Assembly (NCBI RefSeq): GCF_021228125.1
Contig: NZ_JAJQQS010000014.1
Coordinates: 184,627-248,626, forward strand
Direction of reading: 5' to 3'
Source of the DNA: Streptomyces albireticuli
GTDB taxonomy: Bacteria; Actinomycetota; Actinomycetes; Streptomycetales; Streptomycetaceae
Length of the DNA stretch: 64,000 bases
The position numbers and the translations under genes were made by a program. The notes beneath the pieces were generated by a model that worked only from the letters and a program-made list of their open reading frames with translations, was not told where the DNA came from and made no database searches. Below are positions 42,936 to 64,000 of this stretch, one piece after another. Position 1 is the first letter of the stretch, and each line of letters begins with the position of its first letter.

Positions 42936-43388
42936 CTACAGCACCGCCCCCCGCCACCGCCCCGTCTCGAACCCCCGCGCCTCGATGTACGACTTGAACC
43001 GCTCCAGATCCCCCTTCGCCTGCCGCCGCACAAACCCCAGCACATCACCCACCGTGTCCACGAACCCCTCCGGCGCATGGTCGAACTGGAGCATGACCTT
43101 CGTGCGGGAGACATCCAGACGGTGGAAGGTGACGACCCCGGCCTGCCGGACCTCGCCACCCACTGTGGTCCACGCGACGCGCTCGTCGGGAATCTGCTCG
43201 CTGATCTCCGCGTCGAACTCACGGATGACACCGTCGACGTTCGTCACCCAGTGGGTGAGGGTCGGCGTGCGCTGCTCGACGCGCTCGACGCCTTTCATGA
43301 AGCGGGGGAACTCCTCGAACTGCGTCCACTGGTTGTAGGCCGTGCTGATGGGCACCTCGACCTCGATGGACTGTTCGATCTGGGACAT
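42936..43388 (-). CDS. SRPBCC-family protein (polyketide cyclase/dehydrase type)
   Basis: 150 residues forming one START-like domain: N-terminal IEQSIEVEVPISTAYNQWTQ, EEFPRFMKGVERVEQ and a C-terminal long helix. Members bind lipophilic ligands; many streptomycete copies are stress-linked and of unknown role. ATG at 43388. It is monocistronic and its context gives no link to the surrounding siderophore genes. Confidence 0.82.
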   Translation of the reverse strand: MSQIEQSIEVEVPISTAYNQWTQFEEFPRFMKGVERVEQRTPTLTHWVTNVDGVIREFDAEISEQIPDERVAWTTVGGEVRQAGVVTFHRLDVSRTKVMLQFDHAPEGFVDTVGDVLGFVRRQAKGDLERFKSYIEARGFETGRWRGAVL

Positions 43389-43595
43389 GCCGTCTCCTCG
43401 GGAACGTAGAAGGAAAACCGGGCCGCTCGACGAGTGCCCCGGATGCGCGCGCCGAGACCTCCCTCTTCCACAGCGCCCCGGTCATGGCGCCGGCACGCCC
43501 GGACACCCGGTCGGACGCGTTTCCCTTGCGGCAAACAGGTCACCCGCACGGGGATCCCGGCAAGGAGCGAGCGTTCCACGGGGAGCGGAGACCTT

Positions 43596-45071
43596 ATGGA
43601 CCACTCATGTGCGCCGGTACTGGAGGCACTCGCCGCCTACCGCGAGACAGGCCAGACCCCCTTCACCCCACCGGGCCACAAACAGGGGCGCGGCGCGGAC
43701 CCGCGGGTGCGGGCAGTCCTGGGGGACGCGGTGTTCGCCCACGACGTCCTGGCCATCAGCGGGCTCGACGACCGTACGTCCTCGCACCACGTGCTCGAAC
43801 GGGCCCAGGAGCTGATGGCCGACGCCGTCGGGGCCGAGCACACCTTCTTCTCCACCTGCGGCAGCTCCCTGTCCGTCAAGGCGGCCATGCTGGCGGTGGC
43901 CCGGCCGCACCAGAAGCTGCTGATCGGCAGGGACGTCCACAAGTCGGTGGTCTCGGGGCTCATCCTCTCCGGCGTACGGCCCGTCTGGGTCGACCCGCAG
44001 TGGGACACCGGTCTGCACCTGGCCCACCCGCCCTCCCGCGCCGCCTTCGACGAGGCCTTCGAGCGCCACCCCGACGCCGAGGGCGCCCTCGTCACCAGCC
44101 CCACCCCGTACGGCACCTGCGCGGACCTCGCCGGACTCGCCGAGGTCTGCCACCGCCGCGGCAAGCCCCTGATCGTCGACGAGGCGTGGGGCGCGCACCT
44201 CCCCTTCCACCCGGATCTCCCGACGTGGGCCATGGACGCCGGTGCGGACGTGTGCGTCACCTCCGTGCACAAGATGGGGTCCGGGCTCGAGCAGGGCTCC
44301 GTCTTCCACCTCCAGGGCGACCGTGTCGACGACAAGGCCCTCAAGGCGTGCGCCGACCTGCTCGGCACCACCAGCCCCTCCGTCCTCGTCTACGCCGCCC
44401 TCGACGGCTGGCGCCGCCAGATGGTCGAACACGGGCGCGCGCTCTACGACGACGCGCTCGCCCGGGCCGAGGCCGTGCGCGCCCGCGTCGACGCGATCGA
44501 CGGGATGCGCGTCCACGGCCGGGCCGACTTCTGCGGGCCCGGCCGCGCGGCCGACCTGGACACCCTCCAGGTGATCGTCGACATCTCCGCGCTCGGCACC
44601 ACCGGCTACCGCGCGGGCGACTGGCTCCGCGAACACCACCGCATCAACCTGCACCTCTGCGACCACCGGCGGATCAGCGCCCAGCTGACCCACGCCGACG
44701 ACGAGGAGACCACCGGCGTCCTCCTCGACGCCCTGCGCGACCTGGCGGACCACGCGGAAGCGCTGCGGCCGGCCTCCGCCGTCGACGTCCCCGGTCCCGC
44801 GGCGCTCCGCCTGGAGCAGGCGGAGCTGCCCCGGGACGCGTTCTTCGGCCACACCGAGCAGGTCCCCTGCGAGAAGGCCGCCGGGCGCGTCGCCGCCGAG
44901 ATGCTCACGCCCTACCCTCCCGGCATCCCGGCCGCCCTGCCCGGCGAACGCCTCACCGACGGCGTCCTGCGCTATCTGCGCTCCGGTGTGGAGGCGGGCA
45001 TGGTCGTCCCCGACGCGGTCGATCCCGAGGTGAGACAGGTGAAGGTGGTCGCCGAACCGGAGGACGGCTGA
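43596..45071 (+). CDS. Orn/Lys/Arg decarboxylase family PLP enzyme
   Basis: 491 residues. Fold type I decarboxylase: FTPPGHKQGRG at the N-terminus, FSTCGSSLSVKAAML for phosphate binding, IVDEAWGAH (cofactor Asp) and SVHKMGSG with the Schiff-base Lys226. The C-terminal domain ends YPPGIPAALPGE, as in bacterial arginine/lysine/ornithine decarboxylases. Products would be agmatine, cadaverine or putrescine; sequence alone does not decide. ATG at 43596 with GGAG 7 bases ahead. It sits inside the siderophore region, but an amine is not needed for the predicted peptide. Confidence 0.86.
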   Translation: MDHSCAPVLEALAAYRETGQTPFTPPGHKQGRGADPRVRAVLGDAVFAHDVLAISGLDDRTSSHHVLERAQELMADAVGAEHTFFSTCGSSLSVKAAMLAVARPHQKLLIGRDVHKSVVSGLILSGVRPVWVDPQWDTGLHLAHPPSRAAFDEAFERHPDAEGALVTSPTPYGTCADLAGLAEVCHRRGKPLIVDEAWGAHLPFHPDLPTWAMDAGADVCVTSVHKMGSGLEQGSVFHLQGDRVDDKALKACADLLGTTSPSVLVYAALDGWRRQMVEHGRALYDDALARAEAVRARVDAIDGMRVHGRADFCGPGRAADLDTLQVIVDISALGTTGYRAGDWLREHHRINLHLCDHRRISAQLTHADDEETTGVLLDALRDLADHAEALRPASAVDVPGPAALRLEQAELPRDAFFGHTEQVPCEKAAGRVAAEMLTPYPPGIPAALPGERLTDGVLRYLRSGVEAGMVVPDAVDPEVRQVKVVAEPEDG

Positions 45072-45121
45072 GGGGAACGAGAGGGGGTGTGGAATCCGTC
45101 CGGCACCGCTAGCGTCGGCGC

Positions 45122-45901
45122 ATGGACCAGGATGAACACCGGCTCCACGCCTCGTCGTTCGGCGCGGCGGCGGTCGCGTACGCCGAGCACCGTCCGGACT
45201 ACGCGCGGGCCGCGGTGCGCTGGGCGCTCCGGCCCGCGCCCGGCCCGCGCGTGCTCGACCTCGGCGCCGGAACCGGCAAGCTGACCGCCGCGCTGGTCGC
45301 CCTCGGCGCCGAAGTCGTCGCGGTCGAGCCCGACCCGGCGATGCTGACCGAACTGCGCCGCTCACTGCCGGCCGTCCGCGCCCTGCCGGGTGGTGCCGAG
45401 GCGATTCCGCTGCCGGACGCGTCCGTCGATGCCGTGCTGGCCGGCAACGCCATGCACTGGTTCGACATGGCCGTCGCGGGACCCGAGATCGCCAGGGTCC
45501 TCGCGCCCGGCGGCGTCCTGGCCGGTCTGTGGAACGTCATGGACGACCGGGCCGAGTGGGTCGCCCGGCTCGCGCGGGTCAGCGGGAGCGCGGCCGTCGG
45601 CCCGCGGGACACGTCCGCGAGCTGGCGCGCCGAGACGGCGTACACGCACCTTCCGAAGGACGGCACGGCCACCCGGTTCGGTGCGCCGGAGCAGGCCGGG
45701 TTCCCGCACGGCCAACGCCGCACCGCCGACTCCCTCGTCGCGACCCTCGCGACGCGCGCGGGAGTGCTGGTCATGCCGCGACGGGAACGGGAAACCACGC
45801 TGGACCGGATCCGTGCCTTCCTCGCGAGCAGACCCGAGACCGCCCACGGCGAGTTCACCCTCCCGATGCTGACCGGAGTGCTGCGCGTCCGGCGGCTGTG
45901 A
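45122..45901 (+). CDS. Class I SAM-dependent methyltransferase
   Basis: 259 residues. Motif I VLDLGAGTGKLTAAL, motif II VVAVEPDPAML and post-motif ARVLAPGGVLAGLWNV are clear. The early FGAAAVAYAEHRPDY segment is typical of small-molecule methyltransferases of this family. TAGCGT about 8 bases before the ATG suggests a leaderless mRNA. The substrate is unknown. It converges on the NRPS gene across a strong hairpin. Confidence 0.84.
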   Translation: MDQDEHRLHASSFGAAAVAYAEHRPDYARAAVRWALRPAPGPRVLDLGAGTGKLTAALVALGAEVVAVEPDPAMLTELRRSLPAVRALPGGAEAIPLPDASVDAVLAGNAMHWFDMAVAGPEIARVLAPGGVLAGLWNVMDDRAEWVARLARVSGSAAVGPRDTSASWRAETAYTHLPKDGTATRFGAPEQAGFPHGQRRTADSLVATLATRAGVLVMPRRERETTLDRIRAFLASRPETAHGEFTLPMLTGVLRVRRL

Positions 45902-45984
45902 GACCGCACGCCGGCAACCGGCTCGTCCGCGGTCTCGTCCGACGTCGGCAGTCGGTCCACAGCGCCCGGAGAGCCCAAGGGCCC

Positions 45985-46020
45985 CGCCGGTGGGGAGGAA
46001 AACCCTCCGCCCCACCGGCG
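45985..46020. terminator. Bidirectional terminator after the NRPS gene
   Basis: CGCCGGTGGGG and CCCCACCGGCG make a perfect 11-bp stem with a 14-base loop that includes AGGAAAACCCTCC, itself able to pair. It ends the NRPS (minus) and methyltransferase (plus) transcripts. Confidence 0.8.
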
Positions 46021-46052
46021 AGGCCCTGACTTCCGGGCTCACACCACCCGCG

Positions 46053-60299
<14,247 letters not shown>

Positions 60300-60341
60300 G
60301 TTCGTCTTGCCTTTCCCTGGTCTTGCGTCTGCTCTGGAGCG

Positions 60342-61388
60342 TCAGTTCTTGGCGGCCGTCAGCAGCGGCACGATCTCGTCGATGGCGTAGGGGATGGAGA
60401 GCACCGTGTTGAAGGAGAACGCGGCGCCGACGTCGGGACCCTCGTAGGGGACGAACAGGTCCCGCTTCTCCTCGGCGACCTTCAGCTTCTTGTAGAAGGG
60501 CTCGCCCTTGATGCGGTCGTTGGCCTGGGTGCTGGAGGTGACCCAGACGAGCCGGTCGGCGTCGAGCACGTCCAGCTTCTCGGCGCTCAGTTCGGCGACG
60601 TTCCAGCCGGGCTTGGCCAGCTTGTCGATCTCGGGCTTGAGCTTGAAGCCGAGCTCGGAGAAGAAGATCGCCTTGGGGTCGCCCTTGGTGAACGCCGAGT
60701 ACTTGCCGGCCTCGAAGCTGTCGGCCACCGTGAGGGTCTGCTTCGCGAACTCCGGGTGCTTCTCGCGGACGGCCTTGAAGCGCGCGCTGATGTCCGCGAT
60801 CTTCTTCTCGGCCTCGCCCTCCTTGCCCAGGGCCTTGCCGATCTGACGGGTCGACACCTGCCAGGGCGCCATGTAGTCGGCGTGGCCCTTCGGCTGGGCG
60901 ACCACCGGGACGCCCATCTTCTTGAGCGTCTCGTACTGCTCCTTCTTCATGCCCGAGTACTGGGCGACGACCAGGTCCGGCTTGAGGCCGGCGATCTTCT
61001 CCATGTTGTACTCGTCACGTTCGCCCACGACCGTCGGCGTCCGCGAGCCCCACAGGTCCTTGGTCCACGGCCACTTGCCGTACGGCTTCTCCTTGAACCA
61101 GTCGACCGAGCCGACGGGCTTGACGCCGAGCGCCAGCACCGCGTCCTGGTCGGACAGCCCGAGGGTGACGACCCTCTTCGGCGCCTTCTTGATCTCCGTG
61201 CTGCCGTACTTGTGCTCGACGGTGACGGGGAAGGCGCCGCCGGAGGAGCCCTCCTTGGCGGCGGAGTCCTCCTCCTTGTCGGAACCGCCGCCGCAGGCGG
61301 TCAGGGCGAGTGCGGCGGCGAGGGCCACGGCCACGGAGGGCAGCTTGCCGAGGAGCTTCTTCGGCAGGGGAGGAGAACCGTTGGACAC
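60342..61388 (-). CDS. Siderophore-binding lipoprotein
   Basis: 348 residues. Lipoprotein signal with lipobox LTACGG (Cys32), an acidic linker, then a class III periplasmic-binding fold (KRVVTLGLSDQDAVLALGVK at the start, GLKPDLVVAQYS, SFNTVLSIPYAIDEIVP at the end). It captures the ferric siderophore outside the cell for the FecCD permeases. GTG at 61388 with AAAGGG 6 bases ahead; upstream codons are Pro/Arg-rich and unlike a signal peptide. Its divergent promoter region contains two iron boxes. Confidence 0.9.
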   Translation of the reverse strand: MSNGSPPLPKKLLGKLPSVAVALAAALALTACGGGSDKEEDSAAKEGSSGGAFPVTVEHKYGSTEIKKAPKRVVTLGLSDQDAVLALGVKPVGSVDWFKEKPYGKWPWTKDLWGSRTPTVVGERDEYNMEKIAGLKPDLVVAQYSGMKKEQYETLKKMGVPVVAQPKGHADYMAPWQVSTRQIGKALGKEGEAEKKIADISARFKAVREKHPEFAKQTLTVADSFEAGKYSAFTKGDPKAIFFSELGFKLKPEIDKLAKPGWNVAELSAEKLDVLDADRLVWVTSSTQANDRIKGEPFYKKLKVAEEKRDLFVPYEGPDVGAAFSFNTVLSIPYAIDEIVPLLTAAKN

Positions 61389-61522
61389 AGGGGTCCCTTT
61401 CACGTTCAAGGGCGGTCGGGCGGACCGGTCGAGGACACCGCGGCCGGGCAGGGGCGCGCAGCGGATCGAGGGGATCCGCAGGGGTTCCCGGGAGGCGTGC
61501 GAGGACGACGACACGAGATAAC

Positions 61523-61541
61523 TTAGGCAAACCTAACCTAA
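61523..61541. promoter_or_regulatory. Iron box of the receptor-NRPS operon
   Basis: TTAGGCAAACCTAACCTAA matches 15 of 19 positions of the DtxR/IdeR-type palindrome and lies about 135 bases upstream of the lipoprotein start. Confidence 0.82.
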
Positions 61542-61605
61542 GTCAGGAGCCCCTGTCGACGGGGGTCGGCGGTCATCTCGGTGAGAGATCCCCGTCGTTG
61601 CGAGG

Positions 61606-61624
61606 TTAGGCAAGGCTTGCTTTA
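61606..61624. promoter_or_regulatory. Iron box of the formyltransferase gene
   Basis: TTAGGCAAGGCTTGCTTTA matches 13 of 19 positions of the iron-box palindrome and lies 40 bases before the formyltransferase ATG, a position suited to blocking its promoter. Confidence 0.7.
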
Positions 61625-61663
61625 CTTGCGAGCGATCAAGCCACCGCTCCAAGGAGGAACCCC

Positions 61664-62611
61664 ATGCGGGTCGTCATGTTCGGCTATCAGACCTGGGGGC
61701 ATCGCACCCTTCAGGCGCTCCTCGACTCCGAGCACGAAGTGGCCCTGGTCGTGACGCACCCCAAGAGCGAGCACGCCTACGAGAAGATCTGGGACGACTC
61801 CGTCGCCGACCTCGCCGAGCAGCACGGCGTGCCCGTCCTGATCCGCAACCGCCCCGACGACGAGGAGCTGTTCGCCCGGCTGAAGGAAGCCGACCCGGAC
61901 GTCATCGTCGCGACCAACTGGCGCACCTGGATCCCGGAGCGCATCTTCAACCTGCCGCGGCACGGCACGCTCAACGTGCACGACTCGCTGCTTCCGGCCT
62001 ACGCCGGCTTCTCACCGCTGATCTGGGCCCTCATCAACGGCGAGAAGGAGGTGGGCGTCACCGCGCACATGATGGACGAGGTCCTCGACGCGGGTGACAT
62101 CGTGCTCCAGCGCGCGGTGCCGGTGGGTCCGAGGGACACCACGACCGACCTGTTCCGCAAGACGCTGGAACTCTTCGGGCCCATCACCGTGGACGGCCTG
62201 GACCTCATCGCCTCCGGGCGCACCGACTGGGTCAAGCAGGACCGCAGCAAGGCCAGTTTCTTCCACAAGCGCTCCACCGAGGACATCCGGATCGACTGGA
62301 GCTGGCCCGCGGAGGTCCTGGACCGTCTGGTACGGGCCCAGTCGGCGCCGTACCCGGCCGCCTTCACCCACCACCGCGGCAAGCGCCTGGAGATCCTGGC
62401 CGCGAGGGTCTCCGAAGGCCGCTACGGCGGTACGCCCGGCCGGATCTTCTACCGGGAGGACGACGCGGTGGTGATCGTCGCGGGCGCCGACGCCCGGACC
62501 GGCCGCAACCACGGCCTGGCCGTCGAGCGGGTCCGCACCGAGGACGGCCGGGAGCTGTCCGCGGCCGACTACTTCACCACGATGGGCGGCTACCTCACCG
62601 ACCGCCCCTGA
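61664..62611 (+). CDS. N5-hydroxyornithine formyltransferase (CchA-like)
   Basis: 315 residues, homologous to methionyl-tRNA formyltransferase but with siderophore-cluster features. The catalytic triad is in place: Asn104 and His106 in LNVHDSLLPAYAG, and Asp145 in DAGDIVLQ. It transfers formyl from N10-formyl-tetrahydrofolate to the hydroxylamine of hydroxyornithine, giving the formyl-hydroxamate used by the NRPS. ATG at 61664 with AAGGAGG 6 bases ahead and an iron box upstream. CchA of the coelichelin pathway is the model. Confidence 0.88.
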   Translation: MRVVMFGYQTWGHRTLQALLDSEHEVALVVTHPKSEHAYEKIWDDSVADLAEQHGVPVLIRNRPDDEELFARLKEADPDVIVATNWRTWIPERIFNLPRHGTLNVHDSLLPAYAGFSPLIWALINGEKEVGVTAHMMDEVLDAGDIVLQRAVPVGPRDTTTDLFRKTLELFGPITVDGLDLIASGRTDWVKQDRSKASFFHKRSTEDIRIDWSWPAEVLDRLVRAQSAPYPAAFTHHRGKRLEILAARVSEGRYGGTPGRIFYREDDAVVIVAGADARTGRNHGLAVERVRTEDGRELSAADYFTTMGGYLTDRP

Positions 62612-62727
62612 GCACGGACACCGGCCCGCACTCCGCCCCGGCGGGGTGCGGGCCGGCCCGTTCGGCAGCACCTCCCGTGCGCCCGGCCGGGTCCGGCCCG
62701 GCGCGCGGGAGAACGGAAAGGCCGCGC

Positions 62728-62949
62728 ATGAGCACGCACGACGACCGGGTGCGGCGGTACGCGCACCTGTGGTCGACCCCCTCGGACCGGTGGGTCATCT
62801 GGCACGCCACCGACGGAACCATGGTCTTCGACACCATGACGAACTGCCCGGAGTTCATCGACGACGGGCCGACCCTGCGCGGGGTGCTGCGCAGGATGCG
62901 CGACGCGGGCGCGCCCGAGACGGACGACTATCCGGGCGGCCCCTGCTGA
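62728..62949 (+). CDS. Small hypothetical protein in the siderophore cluster
   Basis: 73 residues, not recognised. Trp-rich start (YAHLWSTPSDRWVIWHATDG), then a short helical part (LRGVLRRMRDAG) and DDYPGGPC at the end. It lacks the motifs of MbtH proteins despite its size and context. ATG at 62728 with AAAGG 6 bases upstream; it lies 116 bases after the formyltransferase gene and is probably co-transcribed. Confidence 0.65.
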   Translation: MSTHDDRVRRYAHLWSTPSDRWVIWHATDGTMVFDTMTNCPEFIDDGPTLRGVLRRMRDAGAPETDDYPGGPC

Positions 62950-63081
62950 GGAGCGCTCCCCCGCACCCCACCCCGTTCGCCCGAGTCAGGGCACCACCAC
63001 CCGGCTCCACCCGGTGCCGCCCCGGGACGCCCCCGGGCGCGAGCGGCTTCCCCGCGCGCCCGGAGTGAGGAAAGGACCACC

Positions 63082-63666
63082 GTGGCCGCGGCGCACTGCC
63101 GAACTGCCGTATCCCCCACCAGCGAGCGGACCCTCGCGCCCCCCTCCGTGCGGGTGGCCCACGCCGCCGACGCGGCCGGGCTGTACGCGTTGTCGGAGCC
63201 GTTCATGCGCTCCGGCGCGCTCCTGTGGCGGACGCCCGAGACGTATGCGACGACGGCCCGGGAGTTCCTCGTGGCCGAGGACGGCGAAGGGGTCCTGGAG
63301 GGCTGCGTGGCCCTGCGCGCGTACCCGGGGGACGCGCGGGCGCCGGTCGGCGTGCCCGCGGTGCTCCACAACTTCTGTGTGCGCTCCGGCCGTCAGCGGC
63401 GCGGAGTGGGGTCGCGGCTGCTGGCCGCGCTGCTGCGGGAGGCCGCCGCGCGGTCGGTCGGCGAGGTGTTCGCGGCGACGACCGGCGGCGGCGAGGCGTT
63501 CGTCCGCAGCGGCTTCCGGGAGACGGACGCCGGGCGGGCGCCCCGGGCCTGGGCCGTGTCCCTGGACCCGGGGCGCGGCTCACGCGTCTTCGCCCGCTCC
63601 CTGACCGCGCAGCCCACCGCCGGTGCCGGGGCGACCCGTCCGCGACCGGACCTCCGTGTTTGGTGA
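63082..63666 (+). CDS. GNAT acetyltransferase, N-acetylglutamate-synthase-like
   Basis: 194 residues. GNAT fold with the acetyl-CoA loop RQRRGVGSRLL and the upstream VLEGCVALRAY strand, a pattern like ArgA-type amino-acid N-acetyltransferases. GTG at 63082 with GAAAGGA 6 bases upstream. Located between the formyltransferase and ornithine-monooxygenase genes, it could provide the alpha-N-acetyl group that caps foroxymithine and erythrochelin; this link is inferred from position and chemistry. It might instead be an unrelated arginine-pathway enzyme. Confidence 0.75.
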   Translation: MAAAHCRTAVSPTSERTLAPPSVRVAHAADAAGLYALSEPFMRSGALLWRTPETYATTAREFLVAEDGEGVLEGCVALRAYPGDARAPVGVPAVLHNFCVRSGRQRRGVGSRLLAALLREAAARSVGEVFAATTGGGEAFVRSGFRETDAGRAPRAWAVSLDPGRGSRVFARSLTAQPTAGAGATRPRPDLRVW

Positions 63667-63673
63667 CACCCCT

Positions 63674-63745
63674 CGTCGCCCGGAAGTCGCGGGCACCCAC
63701 CCACCGTTGCCGGTCAGGGTGGGTGCCCGCGGCTTCCGGGCGACG
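63674..63745. repeat. 29-bp inverted repeat (giant hairpin)
   Basis: Arms 63674-63702 and 63717-63745 are complementary over 29 bp with one mismatch, around a 14-base loop. The arms begin CGTCGCCCGGAAG and end GGGCACCCACCC. It starts 8 bases after the acetyltransferase gene. Confidence 0.9.
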
Positions 63746-63776
63746 ACGTCGTTCCACGCGCTTCCGACCGGAAGCA

Positions 63777-63817
63777 CACCGCGGCCCTCCCGGGCGATTC
63801 CCGGGAGGGCCGCGGTG
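63777..63817. terminator. 18-bp bidirectional terminator hairpin
   Basis: Arms 63777-63794 and 63800-63817 are perfectly complementary around CGATT, between the convergent acetyltransferase and ornithine-monooxygenase genes. A smaller hairpin (GCTTCC/GGAAGC, 63760-63775) separates it from the 29-bp repeat. Confidence 0.88.
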
Positions 63818-63838
63818 CGGTGACGGCCGGAAGCGGCG

Positions 63839-64000
63839 TCAGCCGAGCGGTACGGCCGCCAGCTCGCCAACCGGTACGTCCTGTTCGGCGCGGCGTAGGA
63901 GGAGGGAGTCGCGGATGTGGCCGGAGCGGACGGCGAGGGTGGAGAGGAGGGTGGAGGTGATGCCGTGGGTGTGTTCGGTGGTGCCGCCTTGGAGGTAGAT
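63839..64000 (-). CDS. L-ornithine N5-monooxygenase, C-terminal part (runs off the right edge)
   Basis: The last 53 codons are visible. IYLQGGTTEHTHGITSTLLS followed by LAVRSGHI is the conserved C-terminal region of SidA/PvdA/CchB-type flavin monooxygenases, which hydroxylate the side-chain amine of ornithine. It supplies the hydroxyornithine demanded by the NRPS A3 pocket and the substrate for the formyltransferase. The stop is at 63839-63841. The match is by recall of the family motif; the rest lies outside the window. Confidence 0.8.
   Translation of the reverse strand: MYLQGGTTEHTHGITSTLLSTLAVRSGHIRDSLLLRRAEQDVPVGELAAVPLG

Noticed and set aside
43596..45071. The PLP decarboxylase as a siderophore gene, as in desferrioxamine pathways
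   Set aside because: The NRPS product needs ornithine derivatives, not diamines, and no NIS synthetase is present; position alone is not enough.
62728..62949. The 73-residue protein as an MbtH partner of the NRPS
   Set aside because: Size and context fit, but the characteristic MbtH Trp/Ser/Pro motif pattern is not there.

Overview
The window is very GC-rich, uses GTG and TTG starts freely, and chains its genes through 4-base stop/start overlaps. The catabolic, siderophore and small-membrane-protein genes are all of a kind seen in Streptomyces, so this is almost certainly a streptomycete chromosome. No rRNA, tRNA, CRISPR, insertion sequence or phage gene was seen. Apart from one orphan ribbon-helix-helix-like protein there is no transcription-factor gene; control is visible instead as two cobalamin riboswitches, four iron boxes and many hairpins.

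Layout. 1-4.9 kb (minus): a coupled operon of radical SAM enzyme, coiled-coil protein, double CbbX-type AAA+ ATPase and a zinc-ribbon protein cut by the window edge. 5.4-6.7 kb: a MurA-fold enzyme with substituted catalytic residues. 7-11 kb: a HelD-type RNA polymerase recycling motor, then an OFA-type MFS transporter with its 37-residue partner. 11.2-15.4 kb (minus): a valine/isobutyrate catabolic operon whose first gene, mmsA, has collapsed to 79 codons. 15.6-21.7 kb: a minus-strand cobalamin riboswitch with no obvious target, isocitrate lyase, a malate synthase collapsed to 148 codons, 3-hydroxybutyryl-CoA dehydrogenase, and a second cobalamin riboswitch in front of metE. 22-27.2 kb: acetyltransferase, amino-acid permease, an unknown protein, an orphan antitoxin-like protein and a Tat-exported phosphodiesterase/nuclease.

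28.1-32.2 kb is the least familiar and most interesting block: a 65-residue peptide with a Cys-free leader and a ten-cysteine core, followed by a MauE-type redox membrane protein, a TlpA-type thioredoxin, an ABC exporter without a peptidase domain and an S26 signal-peptidase-like protease. It ends in a clear terminator and reads as a self-contained pathway to make, oxidise, export and trim a disulfide-rich peptide.

33.1-36.6 kb holds unrecognised membrane proteins, two of which share a distinctive motif, and a 14-bp minisatellite that starts inside a stop codon.

From 36.8 kb to the right edge is an iron-regulated hydroxamate siderophore locus: a heterodimeric ABC transporter, two FecCD permeases, a lipoprotein receptor, a 4748-residue tetramodular NRPS, a hydroxyornithine formyltransferase, an acetyltransferase and the C-terminus of an ornithine N-monooxygenase. 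The adenylation pockets read (hydroxyornithine-type)-Ser-hydroxyornithine-(hydroxyornithine-type), with PCP types that suggest epimerisation at residues 1 and 2 and a terminal condensation domain. With a formyltransferase this predicts a foroxymithine-like (formylated erythrochelin-type) tetrapeptide. A PLP decarboxylase, a methyltransferase and an SRPBCC protein sit inside this stretch without an evident role in it.
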